NCBI GenBank assembly: GCA_025454125.1 | Contig: JALOPA010000089.1 | Location: 1 to 7,070, forward strand | Origin: Thermodesulfobacteriota bacterium | Lineage (GTDB): Bacteria; Desulfobacterota; DSM-4660; Desulfatiglandales; HGW-15 | DNA: 7,070 bases | Direction of reading: 5' to 3' | Shown: positions 1 through 5,092 of the stretch, piece after piece | Layout: every line of letters begins with the position of its first letter | How positions within the stretch are numbered: the first letter of the stretch is position 1 | Translations under genes and position numbers: made by a program | The notes under the pieces: generated by a model | The model's database searches: none | What the model was told of the DNA's origin: nothing | Seen by the model: only the letters and a program-made list of their open reading frames with translations

Positions 1-72
1 AAGATCGGCCGCTATCGACGCCTCGATCCCGAAGAGGTGGAGGCTCTGAAGAAACTGACCGGCCTCCCCTGA
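1..72 (+). CDS. C-terminal fragment of an upstream protein, function not assigned
   Basis: Frame 1 is open from the window edge to a TGA at 70-72 and gives 23 residues, beginning KIGRYRRLDPEEVEALKKL and ending TGLP. The basic start followed by an acidic helix (DPEEVEALKKL) resembles the tails of some RsuA/RluB-type pseudouridine synthases, which often end in a basic strand and an L-x-x-E-E-V helix. The fragment is too short to claim this. No start or domain is visible because the gene lies mostly outside the window. It is co-directional with the tRNA that follows 90 bases later. Confidence 0.6.
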   Translation, partial: KIGRYRRLDPEEVEALKKLTGLP

Positions 73-91
73 TTCTTTCTTCCTGATTTTT

Positions 92-121
92 TTGTTTGCA
101 AAGCTCTTTTTGGTGTAGTAT
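92..121 (+). promoter_or_regulatory. Possible promoter of the tRNA-Val gene
   Basis: TTGTTT (92-97) and TAGTAT (116-121) are separated by 18 bases and lie about 40 bases upstream of the tRNA 5' end. Spacing and distance fit a sigma-70-type promoter, but both boxes are imperfect. Confidence 0.35.
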
Positions 122-128
122 GAAATTT

Positions 129-160
129 GTTCACTGTTCACTGGTGACTGATTACTGATT
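129..160 (+). repeat. Degenerate 7-bp tandem repeat in front of the tRNA
   Basis: Four and a half units with a 7-base period can be read: GTTCACT, GTTCACT, GGTGACT, GATTACT and GATT. The first two are identical and the others keep the final ACT. The array lies between the candidate -10 box and the mature tRNA 5' end, so it would be in the precursor leader. No function is known to me. Confidence 0.6.
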
Positions 161-162
161 CC

Positions 163-237
163 GGGCGGTTAACTCAGCGGGAGAGTGCCATCCTCACACG
201 GTGGAAGTCGCAGGTTCAAACCCTGTACCGCCCACCA
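163..237 (+). tRNA. tRNA-Val, anticodon CAC, with encoded CCA
   Basis: A complete cloverleaf can be folded by hand. The acceptor stem GGGCGGT pairs with ACCGCCC. The D stem is ACTC/GAGT. The anticodon stem CCATC/GGTGG (one U-G pair) encloses loop CTCACAC, giving anticodon CAC, which reads the valine codon GUG. The variable loop is AAGTC. The T stem GCAGG/CCTGT encloses the T loop TTCAAAC, and the discriminator A and CCA are encoded in the DNA. The length is 75 nt. The 3' part of this gene (215-238) is exactly repeated at 568-591, the signature of an insertion at a tRNA 3' end. Confidence 0.97.
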
Positions 238-238
238 C
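215..238 (+). repeat. Direct repeat copy 1 (att-like), inside the 3' end of tRNA-Val
   Basis: Covers the T loop, the 3' T stem, the 3' acceptor strand, ACCA and one further base. It is identical over 24 bases to 568-591, and the flanking bases differ on both sides (G before here, T before the other copy). Confidence 0.9.
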
Positions 239-271
239 CTTTTCACCAACCACGTCGCGGTATTGCTTACT

Positions 272-523
272 GTGGTCACCTTGTATGTATTAAAGGGGAA
301 AGCAGGCAAGCGATATGTGGGCATAACGAATAACCTGTCCCGCCGCCTCCAAGAACATCATTTGAAACTGACAAAGGGATCACAGGTTCTGGGAGATTTT
401 TTCCTTCTCCATACAGAGGAATTTCCGGATCACACAAGTGCGCGCGACAGGGAGAGATTTCTGAAATCTGGTCAAGGAAGAAAGTGGCTGGATGAACTGG
501 AGATAAAGTCGCAGTCCGCCTGA
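272..523 (+). CDS. Small GIY-YIG domain nuclease
   Basis: A single-domain GIY-YIG protein of the UvrC N-terminal/homing endonuclease superfamily, whose members cut DNA with a Tyr/Arg/Glu active site. The first motif tyrosine is in LYVLKGKAG, the YIG element is YVGIT, and the helix NNLSRRLQEH carries the conserved arginines. The C-terminal helix ARDRERFLKSGQGRKWLDEL matches the R-E-x-x-L-K-x-G tail usual in the family. GTG at 272 is chosen because it puts LYVL near residue 4, as in relatives. The reading frame stays open back into the tRNA, so TTG at 263 is possible, and no convincing ribosome binding site precedes either. The product is 83 aa, a usual length for stand-alone GIY-YIG proteins. 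The stop codon forms the loop of a perfect hairpin. Its location between duplicated tRNA 3' ends suggests that it travels with, or mobilises, the segment. Confidence 0.82.
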   Translation: MVTLYVLKGKAGKRYVGITNNLSRRLQEHHLKLTKGSQVLGDFFLLHTEEFPDHTSARDRERFLKSGQGRKWLDELEIKSQSA

Positions 524-529
524 GGCGGA
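515..529 (+). repeat. Hairpin 1 of the mini-element, with the GIY-YIG stop codon as its loop
   Basis: TCCGCC (515-520) and GGCGGA (524-529) pair perfectly over 6 bp, and the three-base loop is the TGA stop of the GIY-YIG gene. Confidence 0.8.
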
Positions 530-534
530 TAAAG

Positions 535-552
535 CAAGCCTTCGCAGGCTTG
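535..552 (+). repeat. Hairpin 2 of the mini-element
   Basis: CAAGCCT (535-541) pairs with AGGCTTG (546-552) over 7 bp, leaving the four-base loop TCGC. It abuts the next hairpin without a gap. Confidence 0.8.
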
Positions 553-567
553 TGCGCCTCTGGCGCA
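553..567 (+). repeat. Hairpin 3 of the mini-element, abutting the distal direct repeat
   Basis: TGCGCC (553-558) pairs with GGCGCA (562-567) around loop TCT. The stem ends exactly one base before the second 24-bp repeat, so it occupies the position where the tRNA T stem would begin. Confidence 0.8.
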
Positions 568-591
568 TTCAAACCCTGTACCGCCCACCAC
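568..591 (+). repeat. Direct repeat copy 2 (att-like), displaced tRNA 3' end
   Basis: Exact 24-base copy of the tRNA-Val 3' end. The preceding bases (GCGCA instead of GCAGG) cannot form the T stem and no tRNA 5' part is present, so this copy is not a functional tRNA. Confidence 0.9.
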
Positions 592-595
592 GAAA

Positions 596-621
596 AAAAA
601 CCCTCCATTTGGAGGGTTTTT
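596..621. terminator. Bidirectional rho-independent terminator
   Basis: An 11-bp perfect stem, AAAAACCCTCC (596-606) with GGAGGGTTTTT (611-621), encloses loop ATTT. Read on the plus strand it ends in five T and would stop transcription of tRNA-Val and the GIY-YIG gene. Read on the minus strand it is followed by eight T in total and lies about 35 bases past the RelE/ParE toxin stop. It serves two convergent units. Confidence 0.92.
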
Positions 622-655
622 CATTATCTGCTCCCGAATCCGTTTTCTGCCGAGA

Positions 656-925
656 TCATGGGAAATACCGATAGAAATCTTTCCGGTGAAGAACTCGCAT
701 AACTTCAATCAGATCCCCTTCCCTTTTCAACCCAATCCGATATTCACCAAGCCGGATTCTGAAGGCATTCTTACTTTGTCTAAGTGATTTGAGGCCCGCG
801 ACTTCGGAGAGGGCTTTGCATTCTGGCAAGGTCTCAAAGACAAGTTCCTTAATTCGACCATAGGCATCCGTGTGTCGCAGGCTATGCAAATCCCTTAGGA
901 ATAGCTTCCTATAAGCCACTTCCAT
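656..925 (-). CDS. RelE/ParE-family toxin of a type II toxin-antitoxin module
   Basis: This 89-aa basic protein has the RelE/ParE fold signature. An N-terminal helix pair (MEVAYRKLFLRDLHSL...RIKELVFETL) precedes the strand segment LKSLRQSKNAFRIRLGEYRIGL, where the conserved F-R-I-R-x-G-x-Y-R-I pattern is clear. The closing strand IEVMRVLHRKDFYRYFP has the V-x-H-R-K-x-x-Y element that often contains active-site residues. RelE members cleave mRNA on the ribosome and ParE members act on gyrase; the sequence alone does not settle which. The RKDFYRYFP tail is typical of RelE-like nucleases. The ATG lies inside the antitoxin gene, giving a 17-base overlap and likely translational coupling, with only a weak purine stretch upstream. 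The gene ends facing the bidirectional terminator. Confidence 0.88.
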   Translation of the reverse strand: MEVAYRKLFLRDLHSLRHTDAYGRIKELVFETLPECKALSEVAGLKSLRQSKNAFRIRLGEYRIGLKREGDLIEVMRVLHRKDFYRYFP

Positions 926-1121
926 TTTCTAGCTCTGCCAGATATTGAAGGGCTTCCTCTTTTGTCAGCAAAGGGGACTCCTCTGCTTCTTCCATCGCCT
1001 TGAGCAATCCGTACTCCTCCACGGCCTCTAAAAGACTATCCCAAACTTTTTTCGGCACAAGAACCTTGTCGTCTGATACCTGCTTAATCTGACCCTGAAG
1101 GGCCTTTGCCAACTCTCCCAT
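909..1121 (-). CDS. Antitoxin partner of the RelE/ParE toxin
   Basis: A 70-aa protein encoded directly upstream of the toxin, in the usual antitoxin-first order. The N-terminal half (VSDDKVLVPKKVWDSLLEAVEE) resembles the DNA-binding and dimerisation portion of Phd/RelB-like antitoxins. The acidic C-terminal half (KAMEEAEESPLLTKEEALQYLAEL) is the kind of extended helix that wraps around a RelE/ParE toxin. I do not recognise a named family with certainty; the assignment rests on size, charge, order and overlap. A strong ribosome binding site (GGAGGAG, complement of 1129-1135) lies 7 bases from the ATG, while the toxin has none that strong, which favours antitoxin excess. Autorepression of a promoter upstream of 1140 is expected from such modules, but no clear promoter was found there. 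Confidence 0.78.
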   Translation of the reverse strand: MGELAKALQGQIKQVSDDKVLVPKKVWDSLLEAVEEYGLLKAMEEAEESPLLTKEEALQYLAELENGSGL

Positions 1122-1139
1122 GACAAAACTCCTCCGACT

Positions 1140-1367
1140 TGATCGAGTGAGGAAAACTCCAATTTCGTCAGAAGCAGGACAATTGCGCCCGACCTCTACA
1201 ATGGCAGCCTGTTTGCAGCTCGGTACCGTGGCCGTTCAAGCCCAATGCTTTTATGGTTAGAATAAAGCAAAACCGCAGCAAACATCAAGAAAGAAGATGG
1301 CAACAAGGACCTGGATGTCTGCAGCGCTCAAGGCACTCTGCGTGCGGGATGCTTATCTGGGGCCGAT
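1140..1367. other. Intergenic stretch without recognisable content
   Basis: About 230 bases lie between the antitoxin start and the end of the DUF1737-like gene. Only very short reading frames are present, for example a 32-codon one at 1297-1395 (plus) with no family resemblance. No convincing promoter, terminator or RNA gene was seen. It should contain the antitoxin-toxin promoter, but no good -35/-10 pair could be picked on the minus strand. Confidence 0.5.
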
Positions 1368-1535
1368 CTACTCTTTGACCATGGCCTGCCAATAGTGCCA
1401 GCCCGTGGGGCTGCCGACGACAAATACTCCGCCCTGAGGAACCCAGCCCTGCTTTATCAACTTGTTCACCTGCTCTTCGAGAACCTTTTCGATACTTTGC
1501 GCATAGACAATCCGGTATTTCATTCTGTCGCTCAT
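1368..1535 (-). CDS. Small DUF1737-like protein, 55 aa
   Basis: Translation of the minus strand from ATG at 1535 to TAG at 1368-1370 gives a 55-residue protein that starts MSDRMKYRIVYAQS and ends GSPTGWHYWQAMVKE. The layout K-Y-x-I-V-Y, a short acidic helix (EEQVNKLIKQGW), P-x-G-G-V and a terminal Y-x-Q-A-M-V-K matches the DUF1737 family of small bacterial and phage proteins whose function is unknown. The ATG at 1535 is favoured over the in-frame ATG at 1523 because a strong purine-rich ribosome binding site (GGGAGGG, complement of 1543-1549) lies at the right distance. It is a monocistronic gene with a palindrome cluster upstream and a gene-poor stretch downstream. Other than being short, it looks complete. 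Confidence 0.85.
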   Translation of the reverse strand: MSDRMKYRIVYAQSIEKVLEEQVNKLIKQGWVPQGGVFVVGSPTGWHYWQAMVKE

Positions 1536-1616
1536 CTTTTCACCCTCCCTTTCATTCTAATCGACTCGATCGACCTTCACTGAAGAATTTATCAAGACCG
1601 GAAACCATCCTGATCT

Positions 1617-1911
1617 GTCATTCCCGCGGAAGTGGGAATCCAATCTTGACGGCTTCGTAAGAAGTCGTCACCCCGGTGAACCCGCCCGAGGTTTACCCGC
1701 CTCCGGAGGGCGGACAAGAACCGGGGTCTAGATATTCTGTAAGTGCTCGAAGAACCTGGATTCCGGCTTTCGCCGGAATGACGAAAAAGACGGTTTTGCG
1801 ACTTCTTACGAGTTCATCAATCTTTCTTGGGGTTCTGGACTCCCACTCCCCGCCTGCGCGGGGACAGGCTTCATTCGCGGGAGTGACGACTTGGGAGACT
1901 TCTTGCGAAGC
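1617..1911. repeat. Cluster of extragenic palindromic repeats
   Basis: Four copies of a roughly 26-bp imperfect palindrome of the form GTCATTCC...GGAATCCA are visible. They are at 1617-1642 (forward), 1667-1731 (forward, interrupted by a GC-rich insert with its own palindrome CCGCCTCCGGAGGGCGG), 1757-1782 (reverse, 8-bp stem ATTCCGGC/GCCGGAAT) and 1836-1887 (reverse, interrupted by a stem CCCCGC/GCGGGG). Interspersed are three copies of a second motif, GACTTCTTACGAAG-like, at 1646-1667 (inverted), 1799-1820 and 1897-1911. The cluster fills the 419-base gap between the DUF1737-like gene and the 3' end of the diguanylate cyclase. Such repeats are widespread extragenic palindromes; no gene lies within them. 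Confidence 0.8.
1646..1820. repeat. MITE-like unit bounded by 22-bp terminal inverted repeats
   Basis: The segment starts TTGACGGCTTCGTAAGAAGTC at 1646. The complement of its end (1799-1820) reads TTGATGAACTCGTAAGAAGTC, 18 of 22 positions matching including 13 consecutive ones. It encloses two of the palindromes and encodes nothing. A non-autonomous transposon-like origin is plausible, but no target duplication was recognised. Confidence 0.45.
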
Positions 1912-1954
1912 TATGAATCTTACCCCCAAATCGTTCGCGCACTTTTTTCTTGCC

Positions 1955-3034
1955 TCAAGCGCCTGTCGCTTTCTTGTTCTTCTTGATGTTGTAGAGCAGG
2001 GTGTCCGCTTCCCTCAATAGGGATCCCGGATCCGTCACGTTCCTGTCGGCCATGGAGGCAATGCCAAAGGTGATGGAAGCCGCCAGGACCTTCTCTTTGT
2101 ACCGCATGGGTTTGTCCCTGAAGTGCTGCTGGAGACGCTGGAGAAGCTTGTTCGCCTCCTGGACAGGCGTTCCCGGAAGGATGATCACGAACTCGTCTCC
2201 GCCGTAACGGGCGACCACATCGCTCTCGCGAGTGATTCCGCCCAACTGCCCGGCCACGTACCTGAGCAGCGCGTCCCCGCATTCATGTCCGTGGCGATCA
2301 TTGATGCCCTTGAAATCATCCAGGTCGATAAAGGCAAGGGACAGTGGATTTTTGTAGCGCTGCGCTCTCTTGAATTCCCGATTCAGCACCGTCTCCATGA
2401 CCCGCCGGTTCAGCAGGCCCGTGAGAGGATCACGAACCGCCATCCACTTGAGCCGCTCGTGGGCGATGACGTTGGAAAGGCAGATAGACACCTTCACCGC
2501 AAGCTGTTCGAGCAACTGGGTGTCCATGCCCGGCCTGTAGCGCAAGGGTGAGAAATCCGCCTGGTTCAGGCTGCCGATCACCTCCCCTTGCAGGCTGATC
2601 GGTGAAATCGCAAGGGACCGGATGAAGTTCAGCTGACCCTTGGGAAGCATAGGATGAAAAGGATGAAGGTCTCCGTTCAAAAGCAGGGGCGTGATCCTGT
2701 TGTCGGTGAGCCTCTGGAAGGTCTTCCGGTCAATGAGGTTCAGTCTTTCCTTGAGGTCTTTGGAAAAGGGCAGGTTTTGGATGAGATCGGAAATTTCGCT
2801 CCTGTCGATCAGGGAGATCCAGACGCAGGGGATGCCGAACTTCTCCCTGATTTCGGTGAGAAGACGCTCGAACAAACTCTGGAAGTCCAGGATCGAAAGG
2901 ATGCTCACCTCGATCTCGAAGAACTTCCTGGCGATCTCCTCGTTCTGTCTAATTCTCTCCAGGATGCTGCTCAGTTCGTCAAGATCCCGAGAGTTCCCTT
3001 CCTGATCTCCTTGCTCCCCCACCTTCTCTCCCAT
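1955..3034 (-). CDS. Diguanylate cyclase with N-terminal GAF/DUF484-like sensor domain
   Basis: This enzyme makes cyclic di-GMP from two GTP. Residues about 20-45 form a coiled-coil-like helix. About 45-190 resemble a GAF or DUF484 sensor domain (FERLLTEIREKFGIPCVWISLI, then ISPISLQGEVIGSLNQAD). A GGDEF domain runs from about 197 to 357. It has the entry signature RDPLTGLLNRR (201-211), metal-binding D237 and substrate-contacting N245 in FIDLDDFKGIND, and an intact catalytic YGGDEF (G278-F282). The product-inhibition I-site RESD (269-272) sits the usual five residues before GGDEF. There is no membrane segment, so it is probably cytoplasmic and responds to an intracellular ligand. The ATG at 3034 has only GAGAGG immediately upstream, too close for a good ribosome site; GTG at 3022 is an alternative. 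A 34-bp promoter-like repeat lies 44 bases upstream. It is transcribed away from the MNT-HEPN pair. Confidence 0.93.
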   Translation of the reverse strand: MGEKVGEQGDQEGNSRDLDELSSILERIRQNEEIARKFFEIEVSILSILDFQSLFERLLTEIREKFGIPCVWISLIDRSEISDLIQNLPFSKDLKERLNLIDRKTFQRLTDNRITPLLLNGDLHPFHPMLPKGQLNFIRSLAISPISLQGEVIGSLNQADFSPLRYRPGMDTQLLEQLAVKVSICLSNVIAHERLKWMAVRDPLTGLLNRRVMETVLNREFKRAQRYKNPLSLAFIDLDDFKGINDRHGHECGDALLRYVAGQLGGITRESDVVARYGGDEFVIILPGTPVQEANKLLQRLQQHFRDKPMRYKEKVLAASITFGIASMADRNVTDPGSLLREADTLLYNIKKNKKATGA

Positions 3035-3077
3035 CCTCTCGTGTTGTCTTTGGCGCTTTGCTCCCCTTCCACACTGA

Positions 3078-3111
3078 GCCTATACTCAGAAATCTTCGCA
3101 CCCCTGTCAAT
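3078..3111 (-). promoter_or_regulatory. Promoter-like 34-bp repeat, copy 1, upstream of the diguanylate cyclase
   Basis: Read on the minus strand it contains TTGACA (3105-3110), then GGGGTGCG, then a GA-rich stretch and TATAGG (3079-3084). It matches 5093-5126 at 29 of 34 positions. TTGACA to TATAGG is 20 bases, long for sigma-70; GAGTAT at 17 bases is an alternative -10. It ends 44 bases before the gene start, a fitting promoter position. In this copy only, CTGAG/CTCAG flank the TATAGG. Confidence 0.6.
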
Positions 3112-3140
3112 AGGAGACTGGGATGCGGGTAAGGGTGAAT

Positions 3141-3169
3141 TTGACAATGGGAAACGATTTCAATAAAAT
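3141..3169 (+). promoter_or_regulatory. Sigma-70-type promoter of the MNT-HEPN pair
   Basis: TTGACA (3141-3146) and TAAAAT (3164-3169) are separated by exactly 17 bases: a perfect -35 and a 5/6 -10. Transcription would start near 3176, leaving a leader of about 50 bases before the TTG start at 3227. Confidence 0.85.
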
Positions 3170-3213
3170 AGCTCATAAATCAAAAGTTCTCCCTGTGTCA
3201 CGCTTAAAGCAGA

Positions 3214-3223
3214 GGGGGTGATC
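3214..3223 (+). promoter_or_regulatory. Ribosome binding site deciding the MNT start
   Basis: GGGGGTGATC pairs with the anti-Shine-Dalgarno end of 16S rRNA over nearly its whole length (consensus GGAGGTGATC). The GTG at 3218 lies inside this site, so it is unlikely to be the start. TTG at 3227 is correctly spaced. Confidence 0.65.
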
Positions 3224-3226
3224 CCA

Positions 3227-3574
3227 TTGAAAAACCTCGAAAACCTGACACTCAAGACAAGAGAAAAAGCGGCCATAAAAGATGCCACGGCATTGCTGAA
3301 AGAAAGGTTTTCAGTGCAAGAGGTCATCCTCTTCGGCTCAAAGGCGCGCGGCGATAGCGATAGAGACTCAGATATCGACCTGCTGCTGTTGACAAATCAG
3401 TCACTCCACTGGAGACAACGGCATGCGATCGTTGACGCTCTGTTTGATATTGAAATGAAGCATGATGTCATGATCAGCATCGTGGTGAACACCGTCAATG
3501 ATTGGCGTCATGGGGTATGCACGGAGCTCCCGATCCATGAGGAAATCAGCAGGGAAGGAGTCACGATCCAATGA
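3227..3574 (+). CDS. MNT-type minimal nucleotidyltransferase, antitoxin of an MNT/HEPN pair
   Basis: A 115-aa protein from the TTG start. It has the polymerase-beta-like nucleotidyltransferase core: strand and loop VILFGSKARGDSDRDSDIDLLLL with G37-S38 and the metal-binding pair D49-x-D51. A further acidic residue (D80) in the strand HDVMISIVV is a candidate third ligand. In characterised type VII toxin-antitoxin systems (MntA/HepT) such enzymes add AMP to a tyrosine of the HEPN ribonuclease and thereby neutralise it; that role is inferred here from family and gene order. The stop TGA overlaps the ATG of the HEPN gene (ATGA), so translation is probably coupled. A good promoter and ribosome binding site precede it. 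The reading frame is complete. Confidence 0.9.
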   Translation: MKNLENLTLKTREKAAIKDATALLKERFSVQEVILFGSKARGDSDRDSDIDLLLLTNQSLHWRQRHAIVDALFDIEMKHDVMISIVVNTVNDWRHGVCTELPIHEEISREGVTIQ

Positions 3575-3980
3575 GTGGCAGGAGCCCTATAGGAACGGAC
3601 CACAAAACAACAATCATCAAGTATTGGATGGAGAAGGCACGGGAATCCATAGAAGCTGCCAAAAGCGAATTCACTTCAGGTAGAAACTCGATTGCCGTGA
3701 GAAATATCTACTATGCGTGTTTCTACGCATTGAGTGCCGTGCTGCTGAAAGAAGGGCGGTCCTTCAAAAAGCATACAGCGGTTAAGGCCGCACTACACAA
3801 AGACCTTATCAGAACCGGAATCGTCGATACAGAAGGGGCAAGTTTTACAATAGGGTTTTCGACAGCAGGCATGAAGGGGATTACCAGCCGCTTCGCACTT
3901 TTGAGACCGAAGAGGCAAAAGTCTTCCTTGACCAAGGTTTAGGTTTCATCGCCCAGATGGAACAGCTTCTGCTCCGATGA
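3571..3980 (+). pseudogene. HEPN-domain toxin gene (UPF0332-like) with a one-base frameshift
   Basis: The first 90 codons encode a HEPN protein: KYWMEKARESIEAAKSEF, then AVRNIYYACFYALSAVLLKEG, then FKKHTAVKAALHKDLIRTG. After EGA the frame departs into non-family sequence and stops at 3942. Adding one T to the T run at 3843-3846 restores a perfect family ending (SFYNRVFDSRHEGDYQ, then ETEEAKVFLDQGLGFI) to the TGA at 3978-3980, giving 136 aa, a normal length. So either one base was lost from a T5 run, or it is a sequencing error. HEPN proteins are RNases; R63-x4-H68 and the restored SRHEGDY segment are the candidate functional motifs. It overlaps the MNT gene by four bases. If the truncation is real, the toxin lacks its last helices and is probably inactive. 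Confidence 0.87.
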
Positions 3981-3997
3981 GGCCATTCCCGTGGTGA

Positions 3998-5008
3998 TTA
4001 TGGCTGAATCCTACCCCTGCTGTTCATTCCTCCGAGAGCCGTCTCAAAATCAAACCTCACTGTCAGCACATCGGAAAAAGACGAGAAGTCATCGTTCAGC
4101 ATCCGGACAGTAAAAGTTGCCGATGCTCCTGATATGACGCCTTCCACATAGTGAAACATCCGCTTCTCCGTCTTCTGCGGAAAGAGATCCGGCCAGCGGG
4201 CATCAGGACCTGTCAGCAAGGGTTGTTGAAGACCACCCCCTCCCCCGATCACCAGAAAGTCTTTTCCATGGATCCGGAAATGCTCTGCGGCATGCGCATG
4301 CCCGCTGAGAAAGATCCGAGCCTTTGCCGACTCCAGGAACGGCGGCACAAACGATTCCTGGACTTCAGCGGACGGCGACACGATCTTGCTGTTGGTGTAG
4401 GGTGAGTAGTGGCAGGCGACAACGACCAGCCCCACGGTGCTGTCGTTATCCAGCTCCCCCAGAGTCTCCCAATACCAAGAGAGTTGTTTTGCGCGTTCGT
4501 CATCAGTCAGCACTTTGAAGTTCGAATTCAGGAGCACAACCGCAAGAGGGCCTGCCCGACGGAGATAGCCGGTCCTGGTGGCGCGTGGAAAGCGCTTCTG
4601 GAAATTGGCCTCTCCGCTCTTGGAAAATAGCATCAGTTCGTGGTTGCCCATAACGGGATGAAAGCCTGTGCCGAGAGCGCGAAGCCGATCAGTGAAAGCA
4701 TCGATCGCCTCCCAGGATGGACTCCAGAAGCCAAGGGCAACGAGGTCCCCTAGGTGAAACACCGAGTGAGGTTGCCACTGGACAATGGAATCAAAGATCT
4801 TTGCACGTGCCAGCTTGTTGTTGTTCCGAGAGAGCCTTATGGCCTCCGGAAACATCGGGCTCTGCGTATCGCTCACAAAGGCCACCCGACTTGTCTCCGC
4901 TGCGGCAGACGGCTGAACTTGGCCCTCACCGGCGGAATTCCGCACGAACGCCACGAGCACGGCGAGCGCACAAGTAAACAGAATCCAAAACGGTCTTCCT
5001 CTTCGCAT
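3998..5008 (-). CDS. Calcineurin-like metallophosphoesterase with N-terminal signal or anchor
   Basis: A 336-aa enzyme of the calcineurin-like phosphoesterase superfamily, binding two metals to hydrolyse phosphoesters; the substrate is unknown. Motifs in order are VAFVSDTQSP (D47, Q49), HLGDLV (D88), VMGNHEL (N122, H123), ACHYS (H200) and SGHAHA (H237, H239). The first motif reads D-x-Q rather than the usual D-x-H. Residues 1-27 look like a signal peptide or membrane anchor: MRRGR, then a hydrophobic run WILFTCALAVLVAF, then a polar stretch. This suggests a periplasmic or outer-face location. The ATG at 5008 is preferred over the upstream in-frame ATG at 5191 because the signal begins exactly there and the promoter-like repeat (5093-5126) would otherwise lie inside the gene. 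It converges on the HEPN gene with 17 bases between the stops. Confidence 0.88.
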   Translation of the reverse strand: MRRGRPFWILFTCALAVLVAFVRNSAGEGQVQPSAAAETSRVAFVSDTQSPMFPEAIRLSRNNNKLARAKIFDSIVQWQPHSVFHLGDLVALGFWSPSWEAIDAFTDRLRALGTGFHPVMGNHELMLFSKSGEANFQKRFPRATRTGYLRRAGPLAVVLLNSNFKVLTDDERAKQLSWYWETLGELDNDSTVGLVVVACHYSPYTNSKIVSPSAEVQESFVPPFLESAKARIFLSGHAHAAEHFRIHGKDFLVIGGGGGLQQPLLTGPDARWPDLFPQKTEKRMFHYVEGVISGASATFTVRMLNDDFSSFSDVLTVRFDFETALGGMNSRGRIQP

Positions 5009-5092
5009 ATCAGACTTGTCCCGCTGTCTTGGGTTGCGCGGGTGCCACAAAGCCTTCCCTCGCTGTTTATGCCGCCTGTCCGGATGTGTCCT

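Larger units (their letters stand above)
215..591 (+). mobile_element. Putative tRNA-targeted mini-element: 24-bp direct repeats, GIY-YIG gene, three hairpins
   Basis: The last 24 bases of the tRNA-Val region (215-238, starting TTCAAACCC and ending CCCACCAC) recur without mismatch at 568-591, a 353-base offset. Between the copies lie one small GIY-YIG nuclease gene and three perfect hairpins, the last of which ends exactly at the second copy. The bidirectional terminator follows the distal copy, as expected if tRNA and terminator were once contiguous and the segment was inserted between them. Similar tRNA 3'-end duplications mark integrative elements that use tRNA attachment sites, but no integrase is present here. 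Mobility is inferred from structure alone. Confidence 0.6.

Noticed and set aside
185..271. Extension of the GIY-YIG reading frame back to GTG at 185
   Set aside because: It lies inside the tRNA-Val gene, and homologues begin close to the L-Y-V-L segment.
515..567. Short CRISPR-like or terminator array
   Set aside because: The three stems differ in sequence, there are no spacers between identical repeats, and no T run follows any stem.
568..591. Second tRNA gene
   Set aside because: Only the 3' part is present; the upstream bases form a different hairpin and no acceptor 5' strand, D arm or anticodon arm exists.
1547..1560. TAGAAT as a -10 box for the DUF1737-like gene
   Set aside because: The implied transcription start would fall on the ribosome binding site and no -35 box is found at the right spacing.
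1920..2551. Overlapping open frames opposite to or in another frame of the diguanylate cyclase
   Set aside because: They show arginine/proline-rich or low-information translations with no family pattern, while the GGDEF frame is continuous with all its motifs.
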